A stretch of DNA of 64,000 nucleotides from CAZHON01 sp964534565 (GCA_964534565.1 CAZHON010000001.1:496001-560000); one strand, 5' to 3'. Positions 50,158-60,139 are shown, counted from the first letter of the stretch. Numbers and translations are program-made. The notes: generated from the sequence alone by a model not told the origin.

Positions 50158-51930
50158 ATGTGTGGAATCTTCGGATACATCGGAACGAAAACCAACGCAG
50201 CGGGCATGGCAGTCGAAGGGCTCAAAAATTTGGAGTACCGCGGCTACGACTCGTGGGGTGTTGCGTGGAAAGAGGGGAGTGAGCTCAATGTTCGCAAAGA
50301 CATCGGCAAAATTAGTGGCGTCGATCCTGCGTCGTTGCCCGCATGTTCACTGTCCATCGGTCACACCCGCTGGGCAACGCACGGAGGAGTGACGGTCGCA
50401 AACGCTCACCCTCATTTGAACGAAGACAAAACGATCGCGGTCGTTCATAACGGCATTGTCGAAAACTATCAGGAATTGCGTGAGGAGTTGAAAGCGAAGG
50501 GACACACGTTCGTATCCGAGACGGATACCGAAGTGATTCCTCACCTCATCGAAGAAGAACTCAAACTGACCGAAGACTTTGCACATGCGGTTCGCAATGC
50601 ATGTCGCAAATTCAAAGGACGCTACGCATTGCTCGCTGTGCATACACTGAGCGATACATTGGTGGGAGCTCGAACCGGCTCACCGTTGATCGTGGGAGTC
50701 GACAAAGGAAATGGATTTTTCATCGCATCGGACACTCCTGCGTTCATGACCTACACCAAGACGGTGCAGTACATCGATGACGGAGAAATGGTGGTGTGTA
50801 ACGGAAAGCAGATTGTGTTCTCCGACATCATCACCGGGGAAGAGCGCCCGAAGCGTGAGATCGAAATCACCTGGAATACGGAGCAGTCCGAGAAAGGGGA
50901 CTTTGCACACTACATGCTGAAAGAAATCATGGATCAGAAGGAGAGTGTCGCGCGCGCTGTGAACCAAGCCGAAGACCAAATCATGAAGGTTGCTCAGGCA
51001 ATCCGCGAAGCGAAGGGAACGTTCCTCTCCGCCTGTGGAACGGCAGGTAAGGTATGTATGGCTGCGGAGTATTTCTTCTCCGTTGTTGCGGAACATCACG
51101 TGAACTACGCACCGGCGAGCGAGTTCCCGATTTACCATCACTTCCTCAAACCCGAGAGTTTGCTGATCGTCGTGAGCCAGAGTGGCGAGACGGCGGACGT
51201 GCTGGAAGCGATGCGCGTCGCGAAGAGCAAACAGGCGAAAGTACTCGCAATCGTGAACGTGGAAGGATCGACCATCGCACGTGAGGCCGACTACACCGTT
51301 CTCATCAATGCCGGGCCCGAACGCGCGGTTGCCTCAACGAAAGCGATGACCGGACAGATGGCGGTGCTTCTGCTCATTGCCTACGCACTCGCAGGAAAAT
51401 TGAAGGAGGGAAAAACACTGCTTCTTGAAACCGCTGCGATGATCAACGACATGTTGAACCCTCGCTACGTCGAACGCATTGAAGAGGTCGCATCGAAAAT
51501 TCAGAAGAGTGAAGACCTCTACATTATTGGAAAATCGTGGCACTACCCGATGGCGATGGAGAGCGCGATCAAGATTCAGGAAGTGAGTTACATTCATGCA
51601 GAAGGATTTGCCGGAGGCGAACTCAAACACGGACCGATCGCTCTCATTGAGCAGGGGACTCCGTGTATCGCATTGCTGGGGGATGACGAAGTGCACGACG
51701 ATATGATCAGTAACGCTATTCAGCTGAAAGCACGTGGCGGAGTGATCATCGGTATCGCGCCCACAAACAACGAAGTCTTCGACATGTGGCTCAAGACGCC
51801 GAACGCAGGACCTGCGCAGGCATTGGTCTCGATCATTCCAGTCCAGGTGCTCGCGTACTTCCTCGCGGTTCTCCGCGGAAAGGACCCGGACATGCCACGA
51901 AACCTCGCGAAGAGTGTGACGGTGAAGTAA
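50158..51930 (+). CDS. glmS: glutamine-fructose-6-phosphate aminotransferase GlmS
   Basis: 590 residues. N-terminal Ntn-type glutaminase with Cys2 nucleophile (MCGIFGYIG) and HTRWATHG; two SIS domains (about 265-400 and 435-575: SACGTAGKVCMAAEYF, SQSGETADVLEAM, EGFAGGELKHGPIALI); terminal KSVTVK. Makes glucosamine 6-phosphate for wall precursors. TTGAAT, 17 bases, TACTCT precede the ATG by 6 bases, so a leaderless transcript is likely and there is no room for a glmS ribozyme after this start. Confidence 0.97.
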   Translation: MCGIFGYIGTKTNAAGMAVEGLKNLEYRGYDSWGVAWKEGSELNVRKDIGKISGVDPASLPACSLSIGHTRWATHGGVTVANAHPHLNEDKTIAVVHNGIVENYQELREELKAKGHTFVSETDTEVIPHLIEEELKLTEDFAHAVRNACRKFKGRYALLAVHTLSDTLVGARTGSPLIVGVDKGNGFFIASDTPAFMTYTKTVQYIDDGEMVVCNGKQIVFSDIITGEERPKREIEITWNTEQSEKGDFAHYMLKEIMDQKESVARAVNQAEDQIMKVAQAIREAKGTFLSACGTAGKVCMAAEYFFSVVAEHHVNYAPASEFPIYHHFLKPESLLIVVSQSGETADVLEAMRVAKSKQAKVLAIVNVEGSTIAREADYTVLINAGPERAVASTKAMTGQMAVLLLIAYALAGKLKEGKTLLLETAAMINDMLNPRYVERIEEVASKIQKSEDLYIIGKSWHYPMAMESAIKIQEVSYIHAEGFAGGELKHGPIALIEQGTPCIALLGDDEVHDDMISNAIQLKARGGVIIGIAPTNNEVFDMWLKTPNAGPAQALVSIIPVQVLAYFLAVLRGKDPDMPRNLAKSVTVK

Positions 51931-52027
51931 GACAGTGAAAGAGAACGCTTCGAGAGCACTTCAATACATCATTGCGAAGCGCCGGCTTTGCCGCGCTGGA
52001 GCAACACCTTTGAGGGAAAAGATGGAA

Positions 52028-52060
52028 CATGGAAGAAAAACCGCAGGTTTGTCTTCCATG
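52028..52060. terminator. hairpin between convergent glmS and PBP genes
   Basis: CATGGAAGA ... TCTTCCATG (9-base arms), with the inner AAACC/GGTTT extending the stem. No strong T-run; possible bidirectional terminator. Confidence 0.45.
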
Positions 52061-52063
52061 AAA

Positions 52064-54634
52064 TTATTTCTCATCCGGCGGTACTCCGTAATACTTCAAC
52101 AGGAACGTCGTGATCTGTTTGAAGAGGGGAGCGGAGGTTGTTTCGGCAAAGGTTGTTCCACGGGCCTTGGGGCGATCGACTTTTACGAGCACAACGAAGC
52201 GTGGGTGGTCGACGGGGGCGTAGCCCATGAAGGTGTTGATACCCGATCCCGTTCCGGTTTCGTAGCGACCACCCGGACCGGCGATCTGACTTGTTCCGGT
52301 TTTTCCAGCGACGCGATAGCCATCGGGTTTTCCTGCTTTTGCAAATCCGCGGTTCGCAGAACTGACGAGCATGGCGGTGATGGTTGCCGATGTTTCCGCA
52401 CTCATGACACGGTCGACGACCACGGGTTCCGAGCGTTCGATGGTTCCATCGGAATGAATGATGTGATCGATGATCGTCGGCTTCATCAGAAGTCCTCCGT
52501 TTGCGAGCGGCAAGAACCCCGTAATCATTTGCAGCGGAGTGACGGACACTCCCTGTCCGAAGGCCGCCGTCGCAAGCAGCGAGTTGCTCCAGTTTCCTTG
52601 GGGAATTTCTCCGGTCAACTCATCGTCGAGTTCAATACCCGTAATGTGATTGAAGCCGAATTTTTCGAGCATGCTGGGGAAGAGTTTCTTTCCCAACTTT
52701 TCAGACACTGCCGTCATGCAGGTGTTGATGGAGAACTCGAGACAGTTCGTCATGGTCACTTTTCCGTAGTAGGTCAAAAGGGCGTTCTTGATAGTGTATT
52801 CGTCGACCTGCACGGGACCGTTATCGTTGTAGGTGTCGTCCGGAAGAACCTCCCCCTTATCGAGTGCGATCGCCATCGTCACCGGTTTCATAACCGATCC
52901 CGGCTCGTAAATTTCTTGGATCGTACGGTTCAAGTACGCACCGACTCCGATGGAGTTTTTATACTTCAGCCACGTGCCGGAGAGGGTGGTGGGGAAGACT
53001 TCGGTTCGGGCATTGTTGTCGGCGGTGTTGGATTGATAGAGGTAGTAGCGTGCAAAGAGATGGAGATCGTACTGATCGGCCAAATCATTCAACTGCTGTG
53101 CGGTCTTGGTCGGCAATTTCGCTCGGCCTTCGGGAGTGAAAATATTCGGTCCCGGGAAAAGGTAGTCGCGCACAATGCGGGCGTTCGTTTTGGGATCGTA
53201 GATTTCCACCACGATGTTCTGTTGTTTGCCAGAATTGATCAAAACCGGTTCTTTTTCATACACGGCACCGTAGTTGTTGCGATCGAAGAGGGGAGCGTTG
53301 ACCATCGCGAGCACGCGGCCGGTCATAGGATCCATCACGATCGCCTGGCCGCTGTCCGCCTGGTACTTCTCGACTCCCTCGGCCATCACGCGTTCCACTT
53401 CACGCTGAATGAATGGGTCGATCGTGAGAGCGATGGAGTCTCCATCTTTCGGATCGACAATATTTTCGTCCGCACGAACAACGGCGCCGCCGCGTTCGGC
53501 ATTCACCGTTTTGATAAGTCCTTCCTGTCCACGAAGAACGGAGTCGAACGTACGTTCAATGCCGTACTGCGCCTCTTGGTTCGTGTTCACGAATCCCACG
53601 ACTTGCGAAGCGATCGTGTTGTCCGGGTAGTAGCGCCAGTGCTCGGCAATGAGCGCAATACCACGAAGAGGATCGGTGATGCGACTGAGCGCTTCGGTCG
53701 ACGCATTGTTCTTTTTTGCATCTGCCTTTTTACTGTCCGTTTCTTTCAGCGACTTCAGCTGTGCTTGTTTGATCTTGAGAGAGAGCGGGGGAGGAACCTG
53801 GCGGAACACAGGGACGTAACGAAGCGGACGAGAGAGGAGACTTGATTCGAGAGACTGCGGATCGGTATTCAAAATCGGCGCCAGCTGTGCCGCAATTTCA
53901 CCGCGGCGATTTTGATTGATCTCCTCGGGGTTTGCGTAGATGAGGTTGGCATCTTGAATGACGGTCACTCCCGCAAGACGAAGAGCGGCGATCTGTGTCA
54001 TCTGATCTTTCGTTGCTCCGTACATCAGCGGCACGAATGTCACACGCTTCTGTCCGATTTTTTCTTCGAGTCGGCGTGCAAATTCTCGACGCACTTCGGT
54101 GACATTCGGTCCGTCGGTCGGAACCGGTCTCTGTGCAAGATCTTCCGGCAACGGTTCAAGCAAACTTCCCGACGACGCCTGGCGAACGAGCGCGAGGACG
54201 TCGAATGCTTTCGGGTAGAACGTCATGAGTTCACGCGGACACTTGATCGTGTCTCCGAGCGTACAGAATTTGTGATAGTCGTCGGTCACGAGAATGTCGG
54301 CCAATGTTTCTGCGACGGTTGTGGGGTCGTCGGTACTCAACGGATCGACGTACACGAGGTCGAGAGTGATGTTCGTCGCGAGAATGGAGGTGTCTCCCGT
54401 CTTACTGTTGGTCGCCAATACCTCTCCGCGACGCGCGGGGAGCACGACTCCTCCGAATTGCTGCTTTTGGGCCATGACGTAAAAAGACGAGTGTCGAAGC
54501 ACCTGTAAATCGAGCAAACGAGCCACGATCAACACCAGCGCAAAGCCAAAAATACCGTATAAAATGACCATACGCTGCAAGAGAGAGCGCTTCTTCTGGG
54601 TTTCCGATAAGAGCCGTAATGCACGCAACGCCAT
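52064..54634 (-). CDS. class B penicillin-binding protein (FtsI/PBP2 type)
   Basis: 856 residues from ATG 54634 (an ATG 12 bases upstream overlaps the TATCAT -10). One N-terminal transmembrane helix (about 22-43), a long dimerisation/pedestal region, then the transpeptidase domain with all three motifs: SVMK (about 578-581), SIN (about 631-633) and KTGT (about 780-783). It crosslinks peptidoglycan in division or elongation. Larger than E. coli FtsI by about 270 residues. Which of the two roles it serves cannot be told. Confidence 0.94.
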   Translation of the reverse strand: MALRALRLLSETQKKRSLLQRMVILYGIFGFALVLIVARLLDLQVLRHSSFYVMAQKQQFGGVVLPARRGEVLATNSKTGDTSILATNITLDLVYVDPLSTDDPTTVAETLADILVTDDYHKFCTLGDTIKCPRELMTFYPKAFDVLALVRQASSGSLLEPLPEDLAQRPVPTDGPNVTEVRREFARRLEEKIGQKRVTFVPLMYGATKDQMTQIAALRLAGVTVIQDANLIYANPEEINQNRRGEIAAQLAPILNTDPQSLESSLLSRPLRYVPVFRQVPPPLSLKIKQAQLKSLKETDSKKADAKKNNASTEALSRITDPLRGIALIAEHWRYYPDNTIASQVVGFVNTNQEAQYGIERTFDSVLRGQEGLIKTVNAERGGAVVRADENIVDPKDGDSIALTIDPFIQREVERVMAEGVEKYQADSGQAIVMDPMTGRVLAMVNAPLFDRNNYGAVYEKEPVLINSGKQQNIVVEIYDPKTNARIVRDYLFPGPNIFTPEGRAKLPTKTAQQLNDLADQYDLHLFARYYLYQSNTADNNARTEVFPTTLSGTWLKYKNSIGVGAYLNRTIQEIYEPGSVMKPVTMAIALDKGEVLPDDTYNDNGPVQVDEYTIKNALLTYYGKVTMTNCLEFSINTCMTAVSEKLGKKLFPSMLEKFGFNHITGIELDDELTGEIPQGNWSNSLLATAAFGQGVSVTPLQMITGFLPLANGGLLMKPTIIDHIIHSDGTIERSEPVVVDRVMSAETSATITAMLVSSANRGFAKAGKPDGYRVAGKTGTSQIAGPGGRYETGTGSGINTFMGYAPVDHPRFVVLVKVDRPKARGTTFAETTSAPLFKQITTFLLKYYGVPPDEK

Positions 54635-54671
54635 GGAGGCCGTCATGATAGCATCAGGAGGCCATCTGTGG

Positions 54672-54677
54672 TATAAT
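54672..54677 (+). promoter_or_regulatory. -10 of the PilB-like gene, leaderless layout
   Basis: TATAAT with an upstream TGG (extended -10 style), ending 6 bases before ATG 54684. The intervening GAGGAG touches the start codon and is too close to act as a Shine-Dalgarno. Confidence 0.65.
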
Positions 54678-54683
54678 GAGGAG

Positions 54684-55781
54684 ATGGATATTCCAGCAAA
54701 CGGAAGCGGCGAAGAGATCCTCTCGGCACTCCAGCAGGAGTGTGCTGCATCGGGTGTTTCAGACATCCACATTTCTCCAGAGAAAGAGGGGGTGCGCTTG
54801 GAAGTACGTCAGAACGGAATGCTCGAACGATCGGCGCAATTGAGCGTAAAACAGTACGACGAATTGGTGCGCAGAGTGAAATTCGACTCAAAACTCAAGC
54901 TGAATATTACGAACATTCCTCAGGATGGTCAGTACACCTTCGAGGCACCGGGTCGCCAAGTGAACGTTCGCGTTGCCACACTCCCCTCGCGTTTCGGAGA
55001 GGCACTCACACTGCGTCTTCTCGACCCGAAGCGCGGCATTGTGCAGCTAGCTGATCTGGGATTCCCGGCCGACATGATTGCGAAGTTGAAGGAGATCGTG
55101 GAGATGCCGTACGGACTGTTCCTTGTCACAGGACCAACGGGATCGGGAAAGACGACATCGCTCTACGCCCTCCTGTCGACCATTGTCGGAACGAAGCGAC
55201 ACATCATTACGCTCGAAGATCCGGTTGAATATGAAATTCCGGGCATCGTGCAGAGCGAAATGGATAACGAGCATGGCTTCACGTTCGCGAGCGGACTTCG
55301 TTCGGTGCTTCGCCACGATCCCAACGTGATCTTGGTCGGAGAAATCCGTGATTTGGAAACGGCACAGACCGCGATTGATGCTTCTCTCACGGGTCACTTG
55401 GTGCTCTCCACGCTCCACACCAACTCCGCGCTCGAGGCGATTCCTCGCCTGCTCTCCATGGGAGTCAGTCCCTACACATTCGCACCTGCTCTGCGTGCCG
55501 TGTTGGCACAACGTCTCGTGCGTACGCTTTCCACTGCATGCCGTGCGGATGGAGCAAATTGTGATCCAGCGGATCCCAAAACGTACGACGGCCGCAGCGT
55601 GATTCCGGAGCTCTTGAATGTCACCCCTGCCATGCGTGACCTCATTCTCACGCAGAGTGAAGAAGCCGCCTTAGAAAAGCTGGCTCGCGAGGAAGGGTTT
55701 AGAACAATGAAGGAGTTTGGAGAGGATCTCGCCGCAGCACACATTACGACGCTTGAAGAAGTGCATCGTGTAACGAGCTGA
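54684..55781 (+). CDS. type IV pilus / type II secretion ATPase (PilB/GspE-like)
   Basis: 365 residues from ATG 54684. N2-like domain (about 5-100: ASGVSDIHISPEKEGVRLEVRQNG), Walker A GPTGSGKTTS (about 151-160), Asp box (ITLEDPVEY), Walker B (ILVGEIRD), His box (STLHTNSALEAIPRL). The N1 domain is missing and the four-Cys zinc site is reduced to two Cys (CRADGANC). This ATPase powers pilus assembly; its partner genes (pilC, pilins) are not in the window. Divergent from the PBP gene. Confidence 0.92.
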   Translation: MDIPANGSGEEILSALQQECAASGVSDIHISPEKEGVRLEVRQNGMLERSAQLSVKQYDELVRRVKFDSKLKLNITNIPQDGQYTFEAPGRQVNVRVATLPSRFGEALTLRLLDPKRGIVQLADLGFPADMIAKLKEIVEMPYGLFLVTGPTGSGKTTSLYALLSTIVGTKRHIITLEDPVEYEIPGIVQSEMDNEHGFTFASGLRSVLRHDPNVILVGEIRDLETAQTAIDASLTGHLVLSTLHTNSALEAIPRLLSMGVSPYTFAPALRAVLAQRLVRTLSTACRADGANCDPADPKTYDGRSVIPELLNVTPAMRDLILTQSEEAALEKLAREEGFRTMKEFGEDLAAAHITTLEEVHRVTS

Positions 55782-55912
55782 AGAGGAAAAGAGCTTCGTG
55801 GACAAAGAAAGGACGCTTGGAGACTGAAGACAGGATCGTGTCATGAATGGTTCACAATGTGATACAAGCCACCTTGCCATATCCGCTTCTTCACGCGTAC
55901 GATTCTTTTCCT

Positions 55913-57619
55913 ATGTTCGAGCATCACAGACACCGACGCACTTTTGGAGCAATGCCTTCCGCCTCAAAGAGAGGAGGTTCCCTACGGACGCTCCTCCTGC
56001 TTGTCGTGGTGGCCTGTGTTGTGGTTTGGGGAGGATGGAGACTGTTGCAAGCTCTCGGATTTGCAAACCAGGTCCAACGCATGCGCGTTGAATTTACCGT
56101 GAAGGCAGGACCGGTGAATGTGTCGATTGAAGGAGGAGAAATGCGTCGCGTCGATGATGCGAAGTTGTACTCGGAAGATCGTGTTTCCAGTAACACAGGC
56201 GGAAAGGCGCTCCTTTCCTTCTTTGACGGCACGGAAGTGCAAGTCGATGAATCGACCGACGTCACCATCGCTCAGAGCGAGCGCGGCACCAAGAGTTCGA
56301 CCATCGCTCTCACATTGGAACGCGGCAAAGTGTGGGTGCAAACCCCCTCGTTGCAAAGCTTCTCCGGCTCGATTGAGCGCGTCATTACGACTGCACACAT
56401 GAAGGTTGCAATCCCCGCAAACACGAAGGCGATCGTTGGGGATTCCAGTATCCAGGTTTACAAAGCAGATGGACTGGGTGTCGTTCTGACCGTTGCAGGA
56501 AACAAAGAGCCTGCATACGTCGGCGAAGGCCAACAGTTGATTCTTCCTGCTGACGGACGTGTCACCGGTTCCCTCTACTCCTACCGTTCCGCATTGGGAG
56601 CAGGAGGAGCGGTCTTTGCAGATTTGGGAAGCGGTTCTTCTGGCACGACGACCGGCTCGGGTTCTGTCACAAGCACAACGAACACTGATGTACTCACTCT
56701 CACTCGCCCGACGGAGGGAGAAGAGATTCACACGCCAACCGTGCACATCGAAGGAGCAGTCGGTCAGTCGGTTGAACGCGTGCGCATCAATGGATACGAC
56801 TCAAAGATCGATGCCATCAGCCGCACGTACGCACAGGAATTGTCTCTCTCCGGTGCACCGACTATGGATATCCTCGTCGAAGCACTCGACCAGAACGGGG
56901 TTGTGATCGCCCAGCAACATCGCACGGTTCGCTCCGGAGGATCGGGCGCAACTCTTGCAGCTCCAACCATTACGACACCGGCTCCACAAGGAAGCGTGTA
57001 CCGCACAAACCGCAAGAAATTCACGATCAGTGGATCCGCCCCCACGGGCGCAGAGGGAATCGTTGTGAACGACTACCGCTTGCAACTCTTCAAGGCAGGG
57101 GACACAACCTGGAGCTACCTTGTGAACGCAGACCAAGGAAACATTGTCCCGGGCAGCAACGTCTTCAAGGTAACAGCCGTCGACGCTCTCGGTGCCGCAA
57201 GTCCGGCTGCAAGCATCACTATTTTGTTGGAAGACGGAGTGGAGGGAATTGTAACGGCCGGTTCTGCTTCTCAAGGTGCAACGGCATCGGTCGCACCGGA
57301 ACAAGTGGACGAGAAGACCCTTCCACAGAACGCTCCGCTGACTCCCGGCATTCTCTCCGTCACAGGACCAACGCCAGGAACGTCGCACACGGCAACGGGC
57401 AGCGAGATTTTGATCGAAGGAAAGACATCGCTCCAAACGGACAGCATTTGGATCAACGGGTACCGACTCCGACTCTTCAAGCAAGGAAAGACGTTCTGGA
57501 ACTACATCGCCAGCACGACGTACGGCACCCTGAAGACAGGAACGAACGTGTACCACATCCACGCGCGCAACGCGAAGAACGAACTCCTCGATTCCATCGA
57601 CTACACGGTCTCGTACTAA
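55913..57619 (+). CDS. membrane-anchored FecR-domain protein with beta-sandwich repeats
   Basis: 568 residues from ATG 55913 (TACGAT 9 bases upstream). Basic N-terminus, one transmembrane helix (about 27-48), a FecR-type domain (about 60-205: VNVSIEGGEMRRVDDAKLYSEDRVSSNTGG, ALTLERGKVWV), then two or three Ig-like or bacterial cadherin-like repeats (about 265-350, 360-445, 480-565), each with an IxINGYxxRLFKQG-like strand. FecR domains here probably sense or bind at the wall; no cognate sigma factor is next to it. Confidence 0.8.
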   Translation: MFEHHRHRRTFGAMPSASKRGGSLRTLLLLVVVACVVVWGGWRLLQALGFANQVQRMRVEFTVKAGPVNVSIEGGEMRRVDDAKLYSEDRVSSNTGGKALLSFFDGTEVQVDESTDVTIAQSERGTKSSTIALTLERGKVWVQTPSLQSFSGSIERVITTAHMKVAIPANTKAIVGDSSIQVYKADGLGVVLTVAGNKEPAYVGEGQQLILPADGRVTGSLYSYRSALGAGGAVFADLGSGSSGTTTGSGSVTSTTNTDVLTLTRPTEGEEIHTPTVHIEGAVGQSVERVRINGYDSKIDAISRTYAQELSLSGAPTMDILVEALDQNGVVIAQQHRTVRSGGSGATLAAPTITTPAPQGSVYRTNRKKFTISGSAPTGAEGIVVNDYRLQLFKAGDTTWSYLVNADQGNIVPGSNVFKVTAVDALGAASPAASITILLEDGVEGIVTAGSASQGATASVAPEQVDEKTLPQNAPLTPGILSVTGPTPGTSHTATGSEILIEGKTSLQTDSIWINGYRLRLFKQGKTFWNYIASTTYGTLKTGTNVYHIHARNAKNELLDSIDYTVSY

Positions 57620-58557
57620 GCCGCCGTCGACAGATTCAACCCGCACGCTTTGCACGCGTTCAGAAACAGTTCTGGAGGCGGAGCCGTGACAGTCTGAAGA
57701 TCGTTTGTGGCAGGAGAAGTGAATGTGATTTTCCAGGCATGTAAGCAGAGCCCCGCGATGGAATGTTCTGCCGTCATTTTCTCGGTCGCCCGCGTGGAGT
57801 AAGTGGGGTCACCCAGAATGGGGTGCCCAATCGTCGATAGATGCACGCGCAGTTGGTGCGTACGTCCTGTATGCAAATCGCATGCAAGGAGTGCGGCGTC
57901 ATCGGAACGACTGAGTGTACGATAGGTCGTTGTAGCAGAGCGCGTGGCGCTGGCCTGGTGCACGGCCATACGAGTGCGGTGAACGGTACTGCGACCGATC
58001 GGAGCATCGATGAGGGCCGCCGCAGGGCGAGGGACACCTGCCACAATCGTGAGATACGTTTTTTGCGTTTTGCGATCGGCAAATTGTTTCTGGAGCGCGC
58101 GATGTGCCTCCGGCGTTTTTGCAATCAACAAACATCCTGTTGTTTCGCGATCGAGGCGATGTGCAAGCACGTGGGACGCAACGAATGGAATCTTTCGTTC
58201 TGCAAAGAGATGTGCAATCCCGTGCAAAATCGTCGGCTCATCTTTTCCAATGCCGATCGCGGGATGAACGGCAATCATCGCGGGTTTATTGATGACCAAA
58301 CATGCATCGTCTTCGTATAGAACGGACATGTGCAAATCTATCGATGCGATATGCGACTCCGATGCAGGCAATCCTTCGATCGAGGCTTCCACCGTGTCTC
58401 CGACATCGACAATATGAGCGGGCTTATGGACGCGACGCGTATTCACCATCACACACCCGTCACGAATAATCTCTCCCGCATGGACGCGGCTGACGCCCGC
58501 TATCTGGGCGAGAAATGTATCGAGACGGCCTTTGGCGGTGACCTCAAATGTTTGCAT
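57616..58557 (-). CDS. RluA-family 23S rRNA/tRNA pseudouridine synthase
   Basis: 313 residues from ATG 58557 (TAGACT 7 bases upstream). S4 RNA-binding domain (about 1-70: RLDTFLAQIAGVSRVHAGEIIRDGCVMVN), then the synthase domain with catalytic HRLDRETTG (about 127-135) and HTGRTHQLRVHL. RluD-like, but the exact uridine cannot be told from sequence. Overlaps the FecR gene tail-to-tail by 4 bases. Confidence 0.92.
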   Translation of the reverse strand: MQTFEVTAKGRLDTFLAQIAGVSRVHAGEIIRDGCVMVNTRRVHKPAHIVDVGDTVEASIEGLPASESHIASIDLHMSVLYEDDACLVINKPAMIAVHPAIGIGKDEPTILHGIAHLFAERKIPFVASHVLAHRLDRETTGCLLIAKTPEAHRALQKQFADRKTQKTYLTIVAGVPRPAAALIDAPIGRSTVHRTRMAVHQASATRSATTTYRTLSRSDDAALLACDLHTGRTHQLRVHLSTIGHPILGDPTYSTRATEKMTAEHSIAGLCLHAWKITFTSPATNDLQTVTAPPPELFLNACKACGLNLSTAA

Positions 58558-58625
58558 CGGAGGCAGTCTACTGGAGAAATGAAACGAGCGCTCCCAAACC
58601 GGCAAACCTGCTGTACACTGTCTTC

Positions 58626-59789
58626 ATGCACTCAGAACTCCTCACACGGGCTGTTTCCGACGTTGTTCCGCGAGAACTAGCGGAAAAGAAACTCCAATCA
58701 GGCAAACCGATGAGGATCTATTTGGGCATCGACCCCACGGGTGCCAAGCTGCACATCGGTCACGGAGTGCCCCTTCGAAAGTTGAAGGAATTCGTCGATG
58801 CAGGACACCATGTGATTTTCCTGATCGGGAGCTTCACCGCCATGATCGGGGACCCGACCGGACGCGACGCATCGCGTGAGGCACTGACGAAGGAGCAAGT
58901 GGAAAAGAATTTTCAATCCTACAAAGCACAAGCTGGAAAAATTCTCGATTTCTCCAAAGTGGAAATTCGCTACAACCACGAGTGGCTCGAAAAGCTCGGC
59001 TTTGAAGATATTGCAAAACTCGCGAGTAACTTCACCGTTCAGCAGATGCTCAAACGCGACATGTTTGTCGAGCGTGTGAAGAAAGACATGCCGATCAGCC
59101 TCCATGAATTCCTCTACCCGCTGATGGTGGGGTACGACTCGGTCATGCTCGATGTCGATTGCGAGCTTGGTGGCAACGATCAATTGTTCAACATGCTCGC
59201 CGGCCGCACACTGCAGACGGCACTTGGAAAACGCGATAAATTCGTGCTGACGACAAAATTGATTGAAGGCTTAGATGGCCGAAAGATGAGCAAAACATAC
59301 GATAACTGCGTGTATTTGGATGATGAGCCAAACGACATGTACGGCAAATTGCTCTCTGCTAAAGATGAGTTGATTACGACGTACTTGGAATGTTGCACCT
59401 CGGTTCCGATGCAGGAAATTGCAGACATCCAGAAGGCTATGAAGAAAGGAGAAAACCCGAAAGTATTTAAAATGCGCATGGCCAAGGAAATCGTGACGCT
59501 CTACCACGGCGCAGAGGCGGCTGCGCACGCCGAAGAACAATTCAACAAACAGTTCTCCAAAGGACAAACGCCCGATGACATGAAGAAAGAGCGCGTTCCC
59601 AAAGACATCACCGTTGCAGAAGCAATGGTGGTGATGGGACTTGCAAGTTCGAAGTCAGATGCCAAACGGCTGATCGCTCAAAATGGTGTGGAGCTCAATG
59701 AACAGAAAGTGACAGCGCCCGACCAGCAGATGGAAAGTGGCGTTCTTCGCGTCGGACGAAAGTATGCACAGGTAGAGTTTCAAAAATAA
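58626..59789 (+). CDS. tyrS: tyrosyl-tRNA synthetase
   Basis: 387 residues from ATG 58626 (TACACT 6 bases upstream). Class I motifs LHIGHG (about 38-43) and KMSKT (about 222-226), and a C-terminal S4 domain (about 325-385). It is of the TyrZ-like subgroup with a compact C-terminus. Its start and that of the divergent RluA gene are 68 bases apart. Confidence 0.96.
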   Translation: MHSELLTRAVSDVVPRELAEKKLQSGKPMRIYLGIDPTGAKLHIGHGVPLRKLKEFVDAGHHVIFLIGSFTAMIGDPTGRDASREALTKEQVEKNFQSYKAQAGKILDFSKVEIRYNHEWLEKLGFEDIAKLASNFTVQQMLKRDMFVERVKKDMPISLHEFLYPLMVGYDSVMLDVDCELGGNDQLFNMLAGRTLQTALGKRDKFVLTTKLIEGLDGRKMSKTYDNCVYLDDEPNDMYGKLLSAKDELITTYLECCTSVPMQEIADIQKAMKKGENPKVFKMRMAKEIVTLYHGAEAAAHAEEQFNKQFSKGQTPDDMKKERVPKDITVAEAMVVMGLASSKSDAKRLIAQNGVELNEQKVTAPDQQMESGVLRVGRKYAQVEFQK

Positions 59790-59807
59790 AGGGGGTTTGT
59801 GTGTATG

Positions 59808-59903
59808 CTAGTGCATCAAAACAAGAGGGACCCACGCCGCCAGTGACACAAGGATGACGGAGTATGCGAATGCCACGCCTGCGTTTTTGGTGTCTCTAGA
59901 CAT
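59808..59903 (-). CDS. 31-residue single-pass membrane peptide
   Basis: ATG at 59903 overlaps the last codons of the 78-residue gene (CATGTCTAG), giving 31 residues: a short polar start (MSRDTKNAG) and one hydrophobic helix ending WVPLVLMH. The overlap implies coupled translation with the upstream gene, which carries the candidate SOS operator. Too short for homology; reality is supported by position and membrane-helix layout only. Confidence 0.5.
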   Translation of the reverse strand: MSRDTKNAGVAFAYSVILVSLAAWVPLVLMH

Positions 59904-60132
59904 GGTGTTGAGTGGAAACGGTACAGCCGAGACTGAGGAGTTGTCGGCGAAGCGTACGCACCTGGTGTGCGCCGGGAACAATCGGAGCGAGGGTAACGTG
60001 CACCACCTGACGATTGGGAAGTGCCTGCAGCCAGGAGAGCAGAATGTGGCTCTCTTGCGGGCTGCCCCACTGAATGCGAACAGGGGAAGTAGAGGAGGGG
60101 AGTGGCCGTTGGGTGAGTGTGCGTACCGTCAT
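59896..60132 (-). CDS. 78-residue protein under a candidate SOS operator
   Basis: From ATG 60132, 7 bases after TACACT. A polar N-terminus, then a mixed helix/strand region (ILLSWLQALPNRQVVHVTLAP). No family recognised. The stretch around SWLQALPNRQVVHVTLAP is faintly reminiscent of SulA, the SOS division inhibitor, but is too weak to claim. The operator over its -10 is the same palindrome as at recA, so DNA-damage induction is the working hypothesis. Confidence 0.55.
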   Translation of the reverse strand: MTVRTLTQRPLPSSTSPVRIQWGSPQESHILLSWLQALPNRQVVHVTLAPIVPGAHQVRTLRRQLLSLGCTVSTQHHV

Positions 60133-60139
60133 GTACGTG

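Noticed and set aside
51935..53845. A 636-codon open frame on the plus strand
   Set aside because: It is antisense to the PBP gene, whose three active-site motifs are intact; the product is Arg/His-rich shadow sequence.
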